A stretch of DNA of 64,000 nt from Bugulina stolonifera (lineage: Eukaryota; Bryozoa; Gymnolaemata; Cheilostomatida; Bugulidae): NCBI GenBank assembly GCA_935421135.1, contig OW285188.1, forward strand, positions 21,987,233-22,051,232, given 5' to 3'. Below the pieces are notes generated by a model. That model saw nothing but the letters and a program-made list of their open reading frames with translations. It was not told the origin of the DNA and searched no databases. The position numbers and the translations under genes were made by a program. Of this stretch, positions 58,801 through 62,845 are shown piece by piece. How positions within the stretch are numbered: position 1 is the stretch's first letter; every line of letters begins with the position of its first letter.

Positions 58801-61800
58801 TGTCAGGTTTGCAAGCTCCAGTGTATAGCTTCACGTCGTCGATAGCGATGTCACCTTTTGTACCGCGACCTCTAATACCCTCAAATATGACCTACAAATC
58901 CAGCACATACATTGTATCTGTCATCAGTATGACTGCCTTACCAGCATTTGCATGTATTATGTATATCGCAAACAGATGTATTGTTGATCGAAGCTAAATA
59001 CAATATATCTATATTACAATGTATACATTACATATTAGAAATCCAACATACCTGCTGTGTATTTTTATAGGAATTGAGATTAACATTAGCAGCAAGCCAC
59101 TTTCGACCTTGATTTCCTGAACGAGTGAAGATGTTGGTCTGCTTGTTGGTCACAGTGTCTTTGAGATAGACGTTAAACTAAAAATAGAACACAGGAGCTG
59201 TACCAAAACTATACATAACATATAGAATTACAGGAATTCACAAAAGCAGTCGGATGGCATGGGAATCTTGATTTTAAAGTGGATAGACAGAGTTATGATA
59301 ATGACCTCTGCAGTAGAGTCTCTAAAAAAGTCTACAATCATAATAACAAACAGGAACTAATCTATATCCATGTCACTTGGGGAAAGACATGCATGTTTGG
59401 CTAACAGCTAGTAACTTTTTCAAAAGTCACCTTTTTGAACAAACTATTTAAATGCAAACGCTAGATAATAGTATAATTATGATATTCTCGCACCTTGCCC
59501 ACATCAGCTCCATACATAGCATAGTAGAAGCTAAAGCAGTTTTTGTAGCTTTTAAACGAGAGTGGTGGACTGCCAAGTTGAGCCTTATCCCCATCTTTCC
59601 CAACAGTTGTCTCAAAGAACACGTAGAATCCAGCTACAGATATCAACAGAGCAGCCATGTTAGACGATCAGTTTACAACTACATGTGTTCATATATGGCC
59701 TACGTATATATGTATATGCACTATGGTCTAGTAAATTTCTTCACTGATGTATAGAATGAAGTTGTGTGATGTTATATGCAGGTAGGGGAGTAAACGTAGC
59801 CTAGACTAAACATACTAAACATTTACCATTATATGAATTAATTGTTTTACATGTAATTATTACGGTGCCTTTTCCAAGAATGTGAAATTTGTAATTGCAA
59901 AATCCTATATCATCGATATTCTCAATATCTGCATGTACATGTATGTAGGTACCTATGAGTTTCCTTTCCTACATTATACTACGTATATGTTTATTGAAAA
60001 AAATCTAAAAGCCATTTAAAATAAATGAAGCACATGTACAATGTTACGATATGAACACATCTTACTGTATAGCCTTAGTAGATACAACGCAGCATGTATC
60101 CACACATGGTGGTTGATTAATCTTACTGTAATATTATAAGTTTATGTTATTTGTGATATACTTTTATACTATTTTCCTTTCACAATAATAATCTGTACTG
60201 AAATATGCTGTTTCTATTAATCTGTTACATCTACAAGCATATATATACATGTATGTGCACCTGAAAGGCATGTACAACTATGGGATTACAGGTACATCAA
60301 CGTGCACATGTAAGTACACACAGCAGGTACATACATGCATTTAGCTACATGTAGATACACATACATACACATGTGCTGTGCACTTACACGTATGTACCCG
60401 CGCTTGCGGGTACATACTCGATATGTGTAAATACATCGCAGTGAATAATTAACTTTGGAGCTAAGAATGGGGGTCTACAGAGAAGGCGTGATAATAGAAA
60501 GAGGTGAGAAGGTAATGGCCCCTGCTCAGGGGGCGTATTCATTGGATACTGATTTGAACGACTTATCTACTAAATAAACAAGAAGCGTCAACCTGTACCT
60601 GTACTAACTCATGTGTTTATCTGAGGAAAGGAGATGCTGTACCACTAACTACTGGCTTATCTTGGCTCAAAACAAAGATAGCACAGCATCTAACGAAGAG
60701 AGGGTAGATATGATATAATGTGTGGACATGTATGTGAGACATGACATGAGACACGATTGGAAGGTCGTGAATGGATAGCCATGTTACAACCCATTCATGA
60801 TATCACAAAATTAGGTACTGGTACCCAACTCTTAGATAATGGTTATATAATCATGACTTTACAAAATTTTAAACAATTCAAAAGTCAACTAATAAACAAA
60901 GGAGTACTGCATGACAATAATTATACAGGCTTGGGATATGCATAGGCATTCATATTTGCACAATTATTTGAAGAAAGCCAATCCAAGATAACACATACAT
61001 GCAATAGACCACCATTTTATATTTTTTATTATTGCATTGTTCTATGGTTTTGCAAGATTTATATACACTTTTCTCATGTATTTATAACATTTAAATTGTT
61101 CCCAACTTCAAGTTTCATGTTCAAATGTTGGATGTCATTTATGTAACTGGGGTTGTCCTTTGAGAAATACATGTGGCTCAATACAGCACGCCATGTACAT
61201 TGTGAAAATTTCTTCCGTTAGACAGCGTTTTTCCATAAAACTTTTGACTGGTTATAAAAGATAACAATGCTGCTTAGTGTACTTCTTTTATGCGAATATT
61301 GTTTATAAGTTGAAAGGAAAATCTTAATAACAGATATTTTAATGTTTTTCATACTTACTATTGTCTCCCTTTGTATGGTCAGCAACAGGTCCAGTCTGTC
61401 CAGTGGGAGTTGCGGCATTCTGTCTGGTCCAATCAAATTGATCGGTTCCTTTGATGTTTTGCCATGAGCAGAAATCCGTTTCAAAGTCACACTGAGATAT
61501 TACCACTTGAGATTTACAGCTCCCTGGCAAAACAATTCTCTAAATTTATTTTAAACAAAAACTGGAAACAGTGAACCGGAGAAAGTCAAATTACATAATG
61601 ATTATTACCAGAAGCGTTTTGACCACCAGTAATAAGATGTTAAAAAAACAATTTGTTCATGTCCCTGAATAGCCATTACTCCATACAGCATACATGTAAT
61701 TAATAAAGGAGAAGTCGTAGAAGTCAAAGTACATGTAGGGCCTAGCGCTAACCTTCACATATAATATGCTACATGTATAATTATGATTAGTGATGTAAAA

Positions 61801-61882
61801 AATCAGTAGTCTAAACAGAAAAATTGTAACAGAATGATTACTTACCCGCTAATACTAGCAGGGGCAGAAATATTTTTAACAT
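1688..61882 (-). CDS. Giant secreted multi-MAM-domain protein (38 complete MAM domains plus a partial 39th), 3' end open
   Basis: One spliced gene read on the minus strand. I chained 124 coding exons with GT donors and AG acceptors; phases agree throughout and no stop interrupts the frame. The exon sum is about 20,278 nt (about 6,760 residues). The product starts with a hydrophobic signal peptide and then carries only MAM domains (meprin/A5/PTPmu), each showing C-x-F-E, L-C-x-W, FDW, TGPxxDHT, an FWYHMYG-like core and GDIAIDD before the fourth Cys. In known families MAM domains are extracellular adhesion or oligomerisation modules; an extracellular matrix or cell-recognition role is inference. 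No EGF, LDLa, LamG, protease or transmembrane segment is visible. Ser/Thr/Pro-rich linkers recur every third MAM. Borders are usually phase-1 introns. Weak points: donor choice at exons ending 40353, 9798 and 4361, the acceptor at 27822, and the missing 3' end. RNA evidence could split or extend the model. Confidence 0.88.
1830..3239 (-). CDS. MAM domain 38 exons
   Basis: Exons 3099-3239, 2591-2716, 2093-2229 and the 5' part of 1688-1925. [30 protein letters not shown] with a phase-1 intron directly after [11 protein letters not shown]4 in GACALP. Confidence 0.86.
3362..4892 (-). CDS. MAM domain 37 exons
   Basis: End of 4844-5075 ([11 protein letters not shown]), 4361-4589, 3934-4045, 3362-3455. 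An extra phase-1 intron lies between C2 and IKW. The second exon is joined from a GTGGGT donor at 4360 (phase 2), since the GTAAGG at 4365 would force a stop. FWYHMYG, GDIAIDD, C4 in QPC. Confidence 0.81.
3460..3560. repeat. 27-bp AT-rich tandem repeat, about 3.7 copies
   Basis: The unit is about aaaatagtagtaaatataat plus aggtaat. It begins a few bases from the acceptor of exon 3362-3455, so it occupies that intron's polypyrimidine side. Confidence 0.9.
4893..5976 (-). CDS. MAM domain 36 exons, followed by Thr/Pro/Ala linker
   Basis: End of 5844-6072, then 5471-5585, 5202-5325 and most of 4844-5075. [21 protein letters not shown] with the Trp codon split in phase 2, VNIAIDD, C4 in SQC, then a linker ([14 protein letters not shown]). 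Confidence 0.84.
5977..6783 (-). CDS. MAM domain 35 exons
   Basis: Exons 6624-6816 (main part), 6180-6421, 5844-6072 (5' part). [22 protein letters not shown]; the A/B intron is shifted into B, cutting after YIEAS in phase 1. FWYHMYG, GDIAIDD, C4 in GTCPSP. Confidence 0.86.
6784..7548 (-). CDS. MAM domain 34, almost entirely in one exon
   Basis: The 563-bp exon 7081-7643 runs from the end of MAM33 through A, B, C and D of this domain (SCRFDSS...FWYHMYG...GDIAVDD) with no introns; only the tail (FNYGKC) lies in 6624-6816. The A segment is atypical ([10 protein letters not shown] in place of FDW). It is the only MAM here lacking all internal introns before C4. Confidence 0.88.
6820..6862. repeat. 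25-bp direct repeat copying a 3' splice site
   Basis: gttgaactagtaataag occurs twice. The first copy contains the true acceptor (CTAG, 6817-6818) of exon 6624-6816; the second supplies an identical AG upstream in the intron, at about 6842. Confidence 0.8.
7549..8933 (-). CDS. MAM domain 33 exons, with short Ser/Thr linker
   Basis: Exons 8790-8933, 8411-8601, 8017-8164 and the first part of 7081-7643. [29 protein letters not shown]. The D segment is split after KSYK and continues GDIAIDG, C4 in GAC, then a short linker ([13 protein letters not shown]). Confidence 0.85.
9108..10293 (-). CDS. MAM domain 32 exons
   Basis: Exons 10186-10293, 9798-9989, 9108-9311. [22 protein letters not shown] cut by a phase-1 intron, FWYHMYG, GDIALDD, C4 in DCQTP. 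I placed the second donor at GTACAC (9797), phase 1, to match the acceptor at 9312; GTAATT at 9783 would give the wrong phase. Confidence 0.82.
10461..11787 (-). CDS. MAM domain 31 exons
   Basis: Exons 11644-11787, 11154-11265, 10710-10860, 10461-10554. [14 protein letters not shown] replaces [18 protein letters not shown] with the Trp codon split in phase 2, GDISVDD, C4 in GAC. The first donor abuts the 33-bp array; the intron 10861-11153 holds a tRNA-derived element. Confidence 0.86.
10925..11100 (+). mobile_element. tRNA-derived SINE-like element
   Basis: A tRNA-Thr(TGT)-like head (gctggcagcatggcc ... atttgtaat ... ccaggttcaagtcccc) carries recognisable A and B boxes, followed by about 100 bp of unrelated tail ending ggttaaataaacgacaacg. 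It lies antisense in the intron 10861-11153. Too diverged for a functional tRNA; a single copy here, so SINE status is inferred. Confidence 0.45.
11360..11640. repeat. 33-bp minisatellite next to the MAM31 donor
   Basis: About eight copies of a unit like ccaggtatacatatcagccc tgtgagagtacgg, degenerating to about 29-30 bp toward 11640. It directly abuts the 5' splice site at 11643. The right-hand copies contain CTGGTATGTATA on the minus strand, a donor-like sequence. Confidence 0.93.
12106..13500 (-). CDS. MAM domain 30 exons, followed by Thr/Pro linker
   Basis: Exons 13360-13500, 12750-13015, 12106-12280. [37 protein letters not shown]4 in SKC, then a linker ([18 protein letters not shown]). 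The donor at 13359 is GTGGGT, as for the last exon in the window. Confidence 0.86.
13889..14854 (-). CDS. MAM domain 29 exons
   Basis: Exons 14708-14854, 14366-14520, 13889-14087. [38 protein letters not shown]4 in QAC. The C and D segments share an exon. Confidence 0.88.
15146..16503 (-). CDS. MAM domain 28 exons
   Basis: Exons 16360-16503, 15723-15898, 15342-15431, 15146-15239. [22 protein letters not shown] (His lost), FYYHMYG, GDISIDD, C4 in SPCGA. It has four exons with the canonical phases 1/0/0/1. Confidence 0.87.
16020..16260. repeat. Palindromic tacata/catatg-rich simple sequence
   Basis: Overlapping acatgt, catatg and tatgcata palindromes within the intron 15899-16359. Confidence 0.8.
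16696..18631 (-). CDS. MAM domain 27 exons, followed by Pro/Ser/Thr linker
   Basis: Exons 18497-18631, 18110-18286, 17664-17755, 16696-16870. [26 protein letters not shown]4 in STC, then a linker with [14 protein letters not shown] phase-1 intron falls inside the C segment. The donor after AYK (17663) is copied in a 37-bp tandem array. Confidence 0.85.
16955..17350. repeat. 20-bp tandem repeat, about 20 copies
   Basis: The unit is about tcagttccatacatatagca, with c/t variants. It lies in the intron 16871-17663. No spacers, so not a CRISPR array. Confidence 0.96.
17505..17675. repeat. 37-bp tandem repeat copying a 5' splice site
   Basis: Five copies (spacing 37, 37, 39, 37) of a unit containing acattaccttatatgg. 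The rightmost copy is the true exon end and donor (ATATAAG/GTAATG) of exon 17664-17755. The other four carry the same exon-end plus GTAATG sequence as decoys. Confidence 0.92.
18400..18486. repeat. 9-bp tandem repeat (gatatctat)
   Basis: About nine copies with minor variants, ending only about 10 bp from the donor of exon 18497-18631. Confidence 0.95.
18949..19763 (-). CDS. MAM domain 26 exons
   Basis: Exons 19620-19763, 19135-19400, 18949-19039. [37 protein letters not shown]4 in GTCPQP. The B and C segments share one exon. Confidence 0.88.
19998..20070. repeat. Two adjacent palindromes with acatgt cores
   Basis: ccatagacatac...gtatgtctatgg, then gtaagtgac...gtcacttac, each centred on tacatgtacatgta. 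Intron 19764-20197. Confidence 0.85.
20198..21182 (-). CDS. MAM domain 25 exons
   Basis: Exons 21033-21182, 20512-20675, 20198-20393. [40 protein letters not shown]4 in GGC. The C and D segments are fused in one exon. Confidence 0.87.
21310..21378 (-). CDS. Linker exon, Thr/Pro-rich, between MAM24 and MAM25
   Basis: A 69-bp exon, phase 1-1, with acceptor TTTGCAG and donor GTAAGT. It codes about 23 residues with [15 protein letters not shown]. It closes the eighth three-MAM supermodule and is a symmetrical cassette that could be skipped in frame. Confidence 0.83.
21430..23100. repeat. 27-bp minisatellite, about 62 copies, intronic
   Basis: The unit reads about acatgtgtratgtgtatagg plus tacacgy. 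It lies wholly inside the intron 21379-23166. Because 27 is a multiple of 3 and the unit has stop-free frames, long ORFs of more than 550 codons appear on both strands; they are artefacts. Variant order repeats with 270-bp (10-unit) and 432-bp (16-unit) higher-order periods. Confidence 0.97.
23167..24226 (-). CDS. MAM domain 24 exons
   Basis: End of 24091-24309 ([11 protein letters not shown], shared exon with MAM23), 23503-23729, 23167-23278. FWYHMFG, GDIAIDD, C4 in SPCAS. The following intron holds the 27-bp minisatellite. Confidence 0.86.
24227..25554 (-). CDS. MAM domain 23 exons
   Basis: Exons 25405-25554, 24927-25066, 24578-24710 and the 5' part of 24091-24309. [38 protein letters not shown]4 in GACGNP. 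The D segment is split by a phase-1 intron after VVIEG. Confidence 0.85.
25161..25291. repeat. Foldback (long inverted repeat), MITE-like
   Basis: Left arm aagattttttaaaatttatt... and right arm ...aataaactcaaaaaatctt are imperfect inverse complements over about 55 bp, including caatatt and ccaaatgtc blocks, around a short loop near 25225. Intron 25067-25404. Confidence 0.8.
25854..27402 (-). CDS. MAM domain 22 exons, preceded by Pro/Thr linker
   Basis: Exons 27208-27402, 26507-26639, 26256-26347, 25854-26009. The linker ([16 protein letters not shown]) precedes [11 protein letters not shown]. Two rare introns occur together: phase 1 inside TG/P, and phase 2 in the Trp codon of FWYHMYG. GDIALDD, C4 in LCPG. 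Confidence 0.85.
26641..26850. repeat. 65-73-bp tandem repeat at a 3' splice site
   Basis: Three copies starting at 26641, 26706 and 26779, each opening tgtagacaatacattgctat. The first starts exactly at the acceptor of exon 26507-26639. The outer copies read CTACAAAC and lack the acceptor AG. Confidence 0.9.
27615..28880 (-). CDS. MAM domain 21 exons
   Basis: Exons 28749-28880, 28176-28339, 27615-27822. [37 protein letters not shown]4 in GSC. The acceptor at 27823 (CATAG) was chosen because other AGs nearby give stops. The 1.1-kb intron before it (28881-30016) is repeat-filled. Confidence 0.83.
28455..28570 (-). mobile_element. Possible tRNA-derived relic beside a G homopolymer
   Basis: The minus strand reads an A-box-like region and then CAGGTTCAAGTTTC, a B-box match, with no intact cloverleaf. 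A run of about 16 G lies at 28441-28457. Intron 28340-28748. Confidence 0.28.
29090..30010. repeat. Three successive degenerate tandem arrays in the MAM20/21 intron
   Basis: About 43-bp units with gtaagcagtgtgcgtgc at 29090-29245; units of about 17-19 bp around ctgtaaccgtagactg at 29325-29520; degenerate units around aggtggttgcatatacta at 29815-30010. They fill most of the intron 28881-30016. Confidence 0.85.
30017..31362 (-). CDS. MAM domain 20 exons, divergent core
   Basis: Exons 31210-31362, 30469-30746, 30017-30101. [15 protein letters not shown] replaces FDW; the WYHMYG core is replaced by [10 protein letters not shown]. The D motif is degraded to LIDVAIDD. All four Cys positions are kept. 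Confidence 0.82.
31702..32861 (-). CDS. MAM domain 19 exons
   Basis: Exons 32727-32861, 32235-32398, 31702-31891. [14 protein letters not shown] replaces FDW and LTGDHS replaces the TGPxxDHT motif; core FWYHMWN; GDLVIDD; C4 in GAC. The C and D segments share an exon. Confidence 0.84.
32458..32535. repeat. Hairpin-forming inverted repeat
   Basis: aaaagtcgtcttctctcatt pairs with aatgagagaagacaactttt around a short centre. It belongs to the dispersed agttgtcttctc / gagaagacaact motif family. Intron 32399-32726. Confidence 0.85.
33157..34578 (-). CDS. MAM domain 18 exons, followed by Thr-rich linker
   Basis: Exons 34435-34578, 33883-34031, 33571-33684, 33157-33331. [15 protein letters not shown], core FFYHMYG, GDIALDD, C4 in SNCPIAP, then a linker with [10 protein letters not shown]. 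Confidence 0.86.
34080..34190. repeat. ATT-rich microsatellite
   Basis: ttataattattat/attatt simple sequence in the intron 34032-34434. Confidence 0.85.
35148..36105 (-). CDS. MAM domain 17 exons
   Basis: Exons 35965-36105, 35497-35703, 35148-35303. [19 protein letters not shown] (His lost from DHT), FWYYMDG, and SEIALDQ in place of GDIAIDD. The donor of the first exon lies in a 48-bp tandem repeat that keeps the reading frame (see 35857-35990). Confidence 0.84.
35857..35990. repeat. 48-bp tandem repeat spanning an exon end
   Basis: Three copies at exact 48-bp spacing (35857, 35905, 35953). The right copy is the 3' end and donor of exon 35965-36105; the other two repeat exon-end and donor sequence in the intron, each with a GTAAA-type site. 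Confidence 0.93.
36384..37615 (-). CDS. MAM domain 16 exons
   Basis: Exons 37478-37615, 37072-37186, 36656-36803, 36384-36468. [20 protein letters not shown], core MWYHMYG with the Trp codon split in phase 2, GDIAIDD, C4 in PGPCPG. Confidence 0.86.
37736..38907 (-). CDS. MAM domain 15 exons, followed by Pro/Thr linker
   Basis: Exons 38750-38907, 38465-38564, 38011-38179, 37736-37892. [11 protein letters not shown]; core FWYHING. The B segment is split by a phase-2 intron one or two codons upstream of the Trp-codon site used in MAM9. GDISIDD, C4 in EKC, then a linker with [11 protein letters not shown]. Confidence 0.84.
39051..40026 (-). CDS. MAM domain 14 exons
   Basis: End of 39894-40176 ([11 protein letters not shown]), 39586-39737, 39051-39235. 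Core FWYHMLG, GDIAIDD. C and D segments share an exon that ends in phase 2 (LKSGK), not the usual phase 1; the C4 codon lies in the next exon (GKC). Confidence 0.84.
40027..40952 (-). CDS. MAM domain 13 exons
   Basis: Exons 40794-40952, 40353-40609, most of 39894-40176. [11 protein letters not shown] is followed by LNLLWRRLK in place of FDW; core FWYHMYG; GDISIDD. The donor at 40352 reads GTATAC, a weak match chosen because phase and homology require it. The tail holds a Thr/Pro/Gly linker ([16 protein letters not shown]), the second out-of-register one. Confidence 0.82.
41259..42721 (-). CDS. MAM domain 12 exons, first disulphide cysteines lost, followed by Thr/Pro linker
   Basis: End of 42580-42833, then 42213-42361, 41853-41984, 41259-41433. 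The C1/C2 region reads [13 protein letters not shown], so both cysteines are gone, while [21 protein letters not shown] and GDIALDD remain. The last exon continues into a Thr-rich linker ([16 protein letters not shown]) closing the fourth triad. Confidence 0.84.
42722..44226 (-). CDS. MAM domain 11 exons, divergent
   Basis: Exons 44053-44226, 43595-43844 and the 5' part of 42580-42833. C1/C2 remain ([11 protein letters not shown]), but the FDW, DHT and FWYHMYG motifs are lost. The core reads [10 protein letters not shown] and the D motif GQVAIDY. It is the most diverged full-length repeat. Intron 42834-43594 contains the 36-bp array. Confidence 0.78.
43125..43560. repeat. 36-bp minisatellite, about 11 copies
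   Basis: The unit contains atggtaatagcagacctatg and tgaagtgcagtatgac. It lies in the intron 42834-43594 of the MAM11 region and is stop-free on the minus strand, giving a spurious extension of exon 43595-43844 if splicing is ignored. Confidence 0.94.
44585..45749 (-). CDS. MAM domain 10 exons, preceded by Thr/Pro linker
   Basis: Exons 45531-45749, 44993-45276, 44585-44672. The first exon begins with a long Thr/Pro/Lys linker ([14 protein letters not shown]) and then [12 protein letters not shown] phase-1 intron cuts inside the TGPSGDHT motif, and the following exon runs without interruption to the C segment. Core LYYHMYG, GDIAVDD. Confidence 0.86.
45980..46120. repeat. 10-bp palindromic array (tacatgtata)
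   Basis: About 14 perfect copies. Each unit contains the self-complementary tacatgta, so both strands read alike. Intron 45750-46259. Confidence 0.96.
46260..47653 (-). CDS. MAM domain 9 exons
   Basis: Exons 47507-47653, 47123-47228, 46511-46673, 46260-46344. [11 protein letters not shown]; core FWYHMAG with a phase-2 intron splitting the Trp codon; GDISLDD; C4 in RC. It is one of five MAMs with this Trp-codon intron. Confidence 0.86.
47771..49009 (-). CDS. MAM domain 8 exons
   Basis: End of 48971-49111 ([12 protein letters not shown]), 48433-48718, 47771-47950. The middle exon runs from FDW through LWYHMYG with no A/B intron. The GDIAIDD motif reads GDIAIDG; C4 in GLCSGK. Confidence 0.85.
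49010..50412 (-). CDS. MAM domain 7 exons, preceded by Pro/Thr linker
   Basis: Exons 50281-50412, 49989-50157, 49429-49609 and most of 48971-49111. The first exon carries a linker ([12 protein letters not shown]) and then [11 protein letters not shown]. Two introns sit at unusual places: phase 1 after IELKG and phase 2 after the TIAKQ segment. The usual A/B intron is absent. Core FWYHMWG, GDIAIDD. Confidence 0.85.
50779..51848 (-). CDS. MAM domain 6 exons
   Basis: Exons 51708-51848, 51212-51373, 50779-50961. [37 protein letters not shown]4 in TSC. A phase-1 intron falls after LHLRRP, inside the C segment, instead of the usual phase-0 site. Confidence 0.87.
52176..54071 (-). CDS. MAM domain 5 exons
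   Basis: End of 54043-54191, then 53307-53413, 52868-53019, 52176-52392. The A segment is split by a phase-2 intron right after FENVRLCG, an unusual place. Core FYYHMYG. The C and D segments share an exon ending GDIAIDD...QACLSS. Intron 53414-54042 (629 bp) holds a possible tRNA-derived relic. Confidence 0.85.
53636..53735 (-). mobile_element. Possible tRNA-derived relic
   Basis: On the minus strand there is an A-box-like stretch and, about 50 bp on, GGTTTGAATC, a B-box match. Stems are not preserved. It lies in the intron 53414-54042. A weak call. Confidence 0.28.
54072..55242 (-). CDS. MAM domain 4 exons
   Basis: Exons 55102-55242, 54673-54923 and the 5' part of 54043-54191. C1/C2 in [23 protein letters not shown]3 in [21 protein letters not shown]4 in VSC. 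The B and C segments are fused in one exon. Confidence 0.88.
55549..55630 (+). tRNA. tRNA-Ser (anticodon AGA), intronic copy
   Basis: An 82-nt tRNA identical to the copy at 57331, with intact acceptor, anticodon and T stems and a T-run downstream. It sits antisense in the intron 55243-55869 between the Thr-rich linker exon and MAM4. Confidence 0.95.
55870..55965 (-). CDS. Linker exon, Thr-rich, between MAM3 and MAM4
   Basis: A 96-bp exon with phase 1 at both ends, coding a Thr/Pro/Ala stretch with [12 protein letters not shown], probably O-glycosylated (inference). Acceptor CCAG at 55966-55969, donor GTAAGT from 55869. It is a symmetrical, skippable cassette and closes the first three-MAM supermodule. 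Confidence 0.85.
56209..57745 (-). CDS. MAM domain 3 exons
   Basis: 3' half of 57610-57850 (shared with MAM2, no intron at this border), then 56807-56941, 56424-56548, 56209-56293. C1/C2 in [11 protein letters not shown], core FYYHMKG, GDIGLDD, C4 in GQC. The MAM2-MAM3 border is only C-x4-5-C long, typical of the third position of each triad. tRNA-Ser lies antisense in intron 56942-57609. Confidence 0.86.
57331..57412 (+). tRNA. tRNA-Ser (anticodon AGA), intronic copy
   Basis: An 82-nt type II tRNA: acceptor stem GCAGTTG pairs with CAACTGC, anticodon loop CTAGAAA gives AGA, long variable arm, T loop GGTTCGAATCC, T-run downstream at 57417-57420. It lies antisense to the MAM gene inside the intron 56942-57609 and is identical to the copy at 55549. 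Confidence 0.95.
57746..58683 (-). CDS. MAM domain 2 exons, with short Pro/Thr/Ala linker
   Basis: Exons 58492-58683, 57992-58245 and the 5' half of 57610-57850. It opens with a [14 protein letters not shown] stretch, one of only two linkers outside the every-third pattern. C1/C2 in [12 protein letters not shown]. The core is FYYHMKG and the penultimate motif GDIGLDD. B and C segments share one exon. Confidence 0.86.
58795..61523 (-). CDS. MAM domain 1 exons
   Basis: Exons 61359-61523, 59494-59633, 59052-59177, 58795-58891. C1 and C2 lie in [11 protein letters not shown], then FDW and TGPVADHT. The core is FYYAMYG, so the usual FW is FY. GDIAIDD precedes C4 (GACKP). The intron 59634-61358 (1.7 kb) is among the longest in the gene. 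Confidence 0.86.
59634..61358. other. Long intron 2, no gene seen
   Basis: AT-rich, 1,725 bp. It holds dispersed acatgta palindromes and a stretch of tacat/acatgt repeats at about 60230-60400. A 62-codon plus-strand ORF at 60757-60945 has no recognisable motif and is taken as chance. Nothing MAM-like is present. Confidence 0.6.
61846..61882 (-). CDS. Exon 1: start codon and signal peptide of the giant MAM protein
   Basis: ATG at 61882-61880 is followed by Leu-Lys and a hydrophobic run ([12 protein letters not shown]) ending in a phase-1 donor GTAAG at 61845. Joining to the acceptor at 61523 gives ...[11 protein letters not shown], a short, plausible secretory signal with cleavage near Ala-Gly. 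It is chosen as the start because the next exon directly opens the first MAM domain and no upstream MAM exon exists. A further 5' non-coding exon cannot be excluded. Confidence 0.75.
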
Positions 61883-62777
61883 GATAGTATAATTGTAGCC
61901 AAATTGTATATTCTATATCAAGTTATTGCTAAAGCAGTAAAATGATGTGTAGCCTGTTACAGGAGCTACATTAGAATGGTGATGAAGATGGCAATGAATA
62001 TGGTGTAGAGGTGATAGAATCTTAGCTGATAAGACGAATAGATAAGACAATCTCAGACGTATTACAGTCTAACACGCCTTTGGCTCAATGGCAAGAAGCC
62101 CTGAAACATTCATTATACTGTTGTACATGCATGACATAATAAAATATGTACCATCAGTATGACACACCTGCGTGGTAAGATCGATGAGCAAAACCAATCT
62201 GACAGCAGAAACAATGGCTACAAGTATTAGTCTTCATGTACTGTGTATTCCGTAAAATTCATCATTTTCTTAACAGAAGCAAGTGAGAGATGAAAGTGAC
62301 TATAGATTGTGTGAAAACGAAAGCATAAATTCAGTTGCAATACAACTCCATGTTCATTTACCTTGTACCTATGTACATTGGATTAACCAGGATTAGATGC
62401 AGACATGCTATAATTAATCATATACATGTATCTGCCCAAAACATTTGCATGTGTAAATATTTCTGTGCATCGCTGAACACAGAACATATATTAAGTGGAA
62501 AATGTATACAATGTACATAGTCTTCTAAATTTAACCAGTTAGACATCTTATCAAGAATTTGTACATATTTTTGCGAGTAAATAGTTAAAATAGTAGATAA
62601 CCTTAGCAGACTGTTATAAAGTTACTCTGATACTTACAATAGGCTTATCCCTTCACATATCTAACTGGTACAGGTGCAACTAATTCTGGATTGAGCACCA
62701 CATTATCATCCCCATTCCGTGAAAAGGCAACTCCAAGCTAATATATAATTGATATGCACCACCTACCAGGATTGATG
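61883..62777 (-). promoter_or_regulatory. 5' flank of the giant MAM gene
   Basis: AT-rich sequence between the start codon and the tRNA-Phe relic. No clear TATA box or initiator could be assigned, and no upstream coding exon is seen. It presumably holds the promoter and 5' UTR, possibly with a 5' UTR intron. Confidence 0.3.
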
Positions 62778-62845
62778 TTGCCTGGGATCAAATCAGGGGC
62801 CTTTAGATCTTCAGTCTAACATTCTCCCAACTGAGCGATTTCAGC
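62778..62845 (-). pseudogene. tRNA-Phe pseudogene
   Basis: It matches the tRNA-Phe at 63655-63727 over the D, anticodon and T regions, but the 3' acceptor strand is deleted and several stem bases are changed. The flank (accaggattgatgttgcc) also matches the functional copy's flank, so it is a decayed segmental duplicate, not a retrocopy. Confidence 0.8.

Noticed and set aside
60757..60945. 62-codon plus-strand ORF in intron 2
   Set aside because: No recognisable motif, homologue or regulatory context; a length expected by chance in AT-rich DNA.
1688..61882. The MAM array as a pseudogene
   Set aside because: All 124 exons join in frame with canonical splice signals; degenerate domains (11, 12, 20) have substitutions, not stops or frameshifts.
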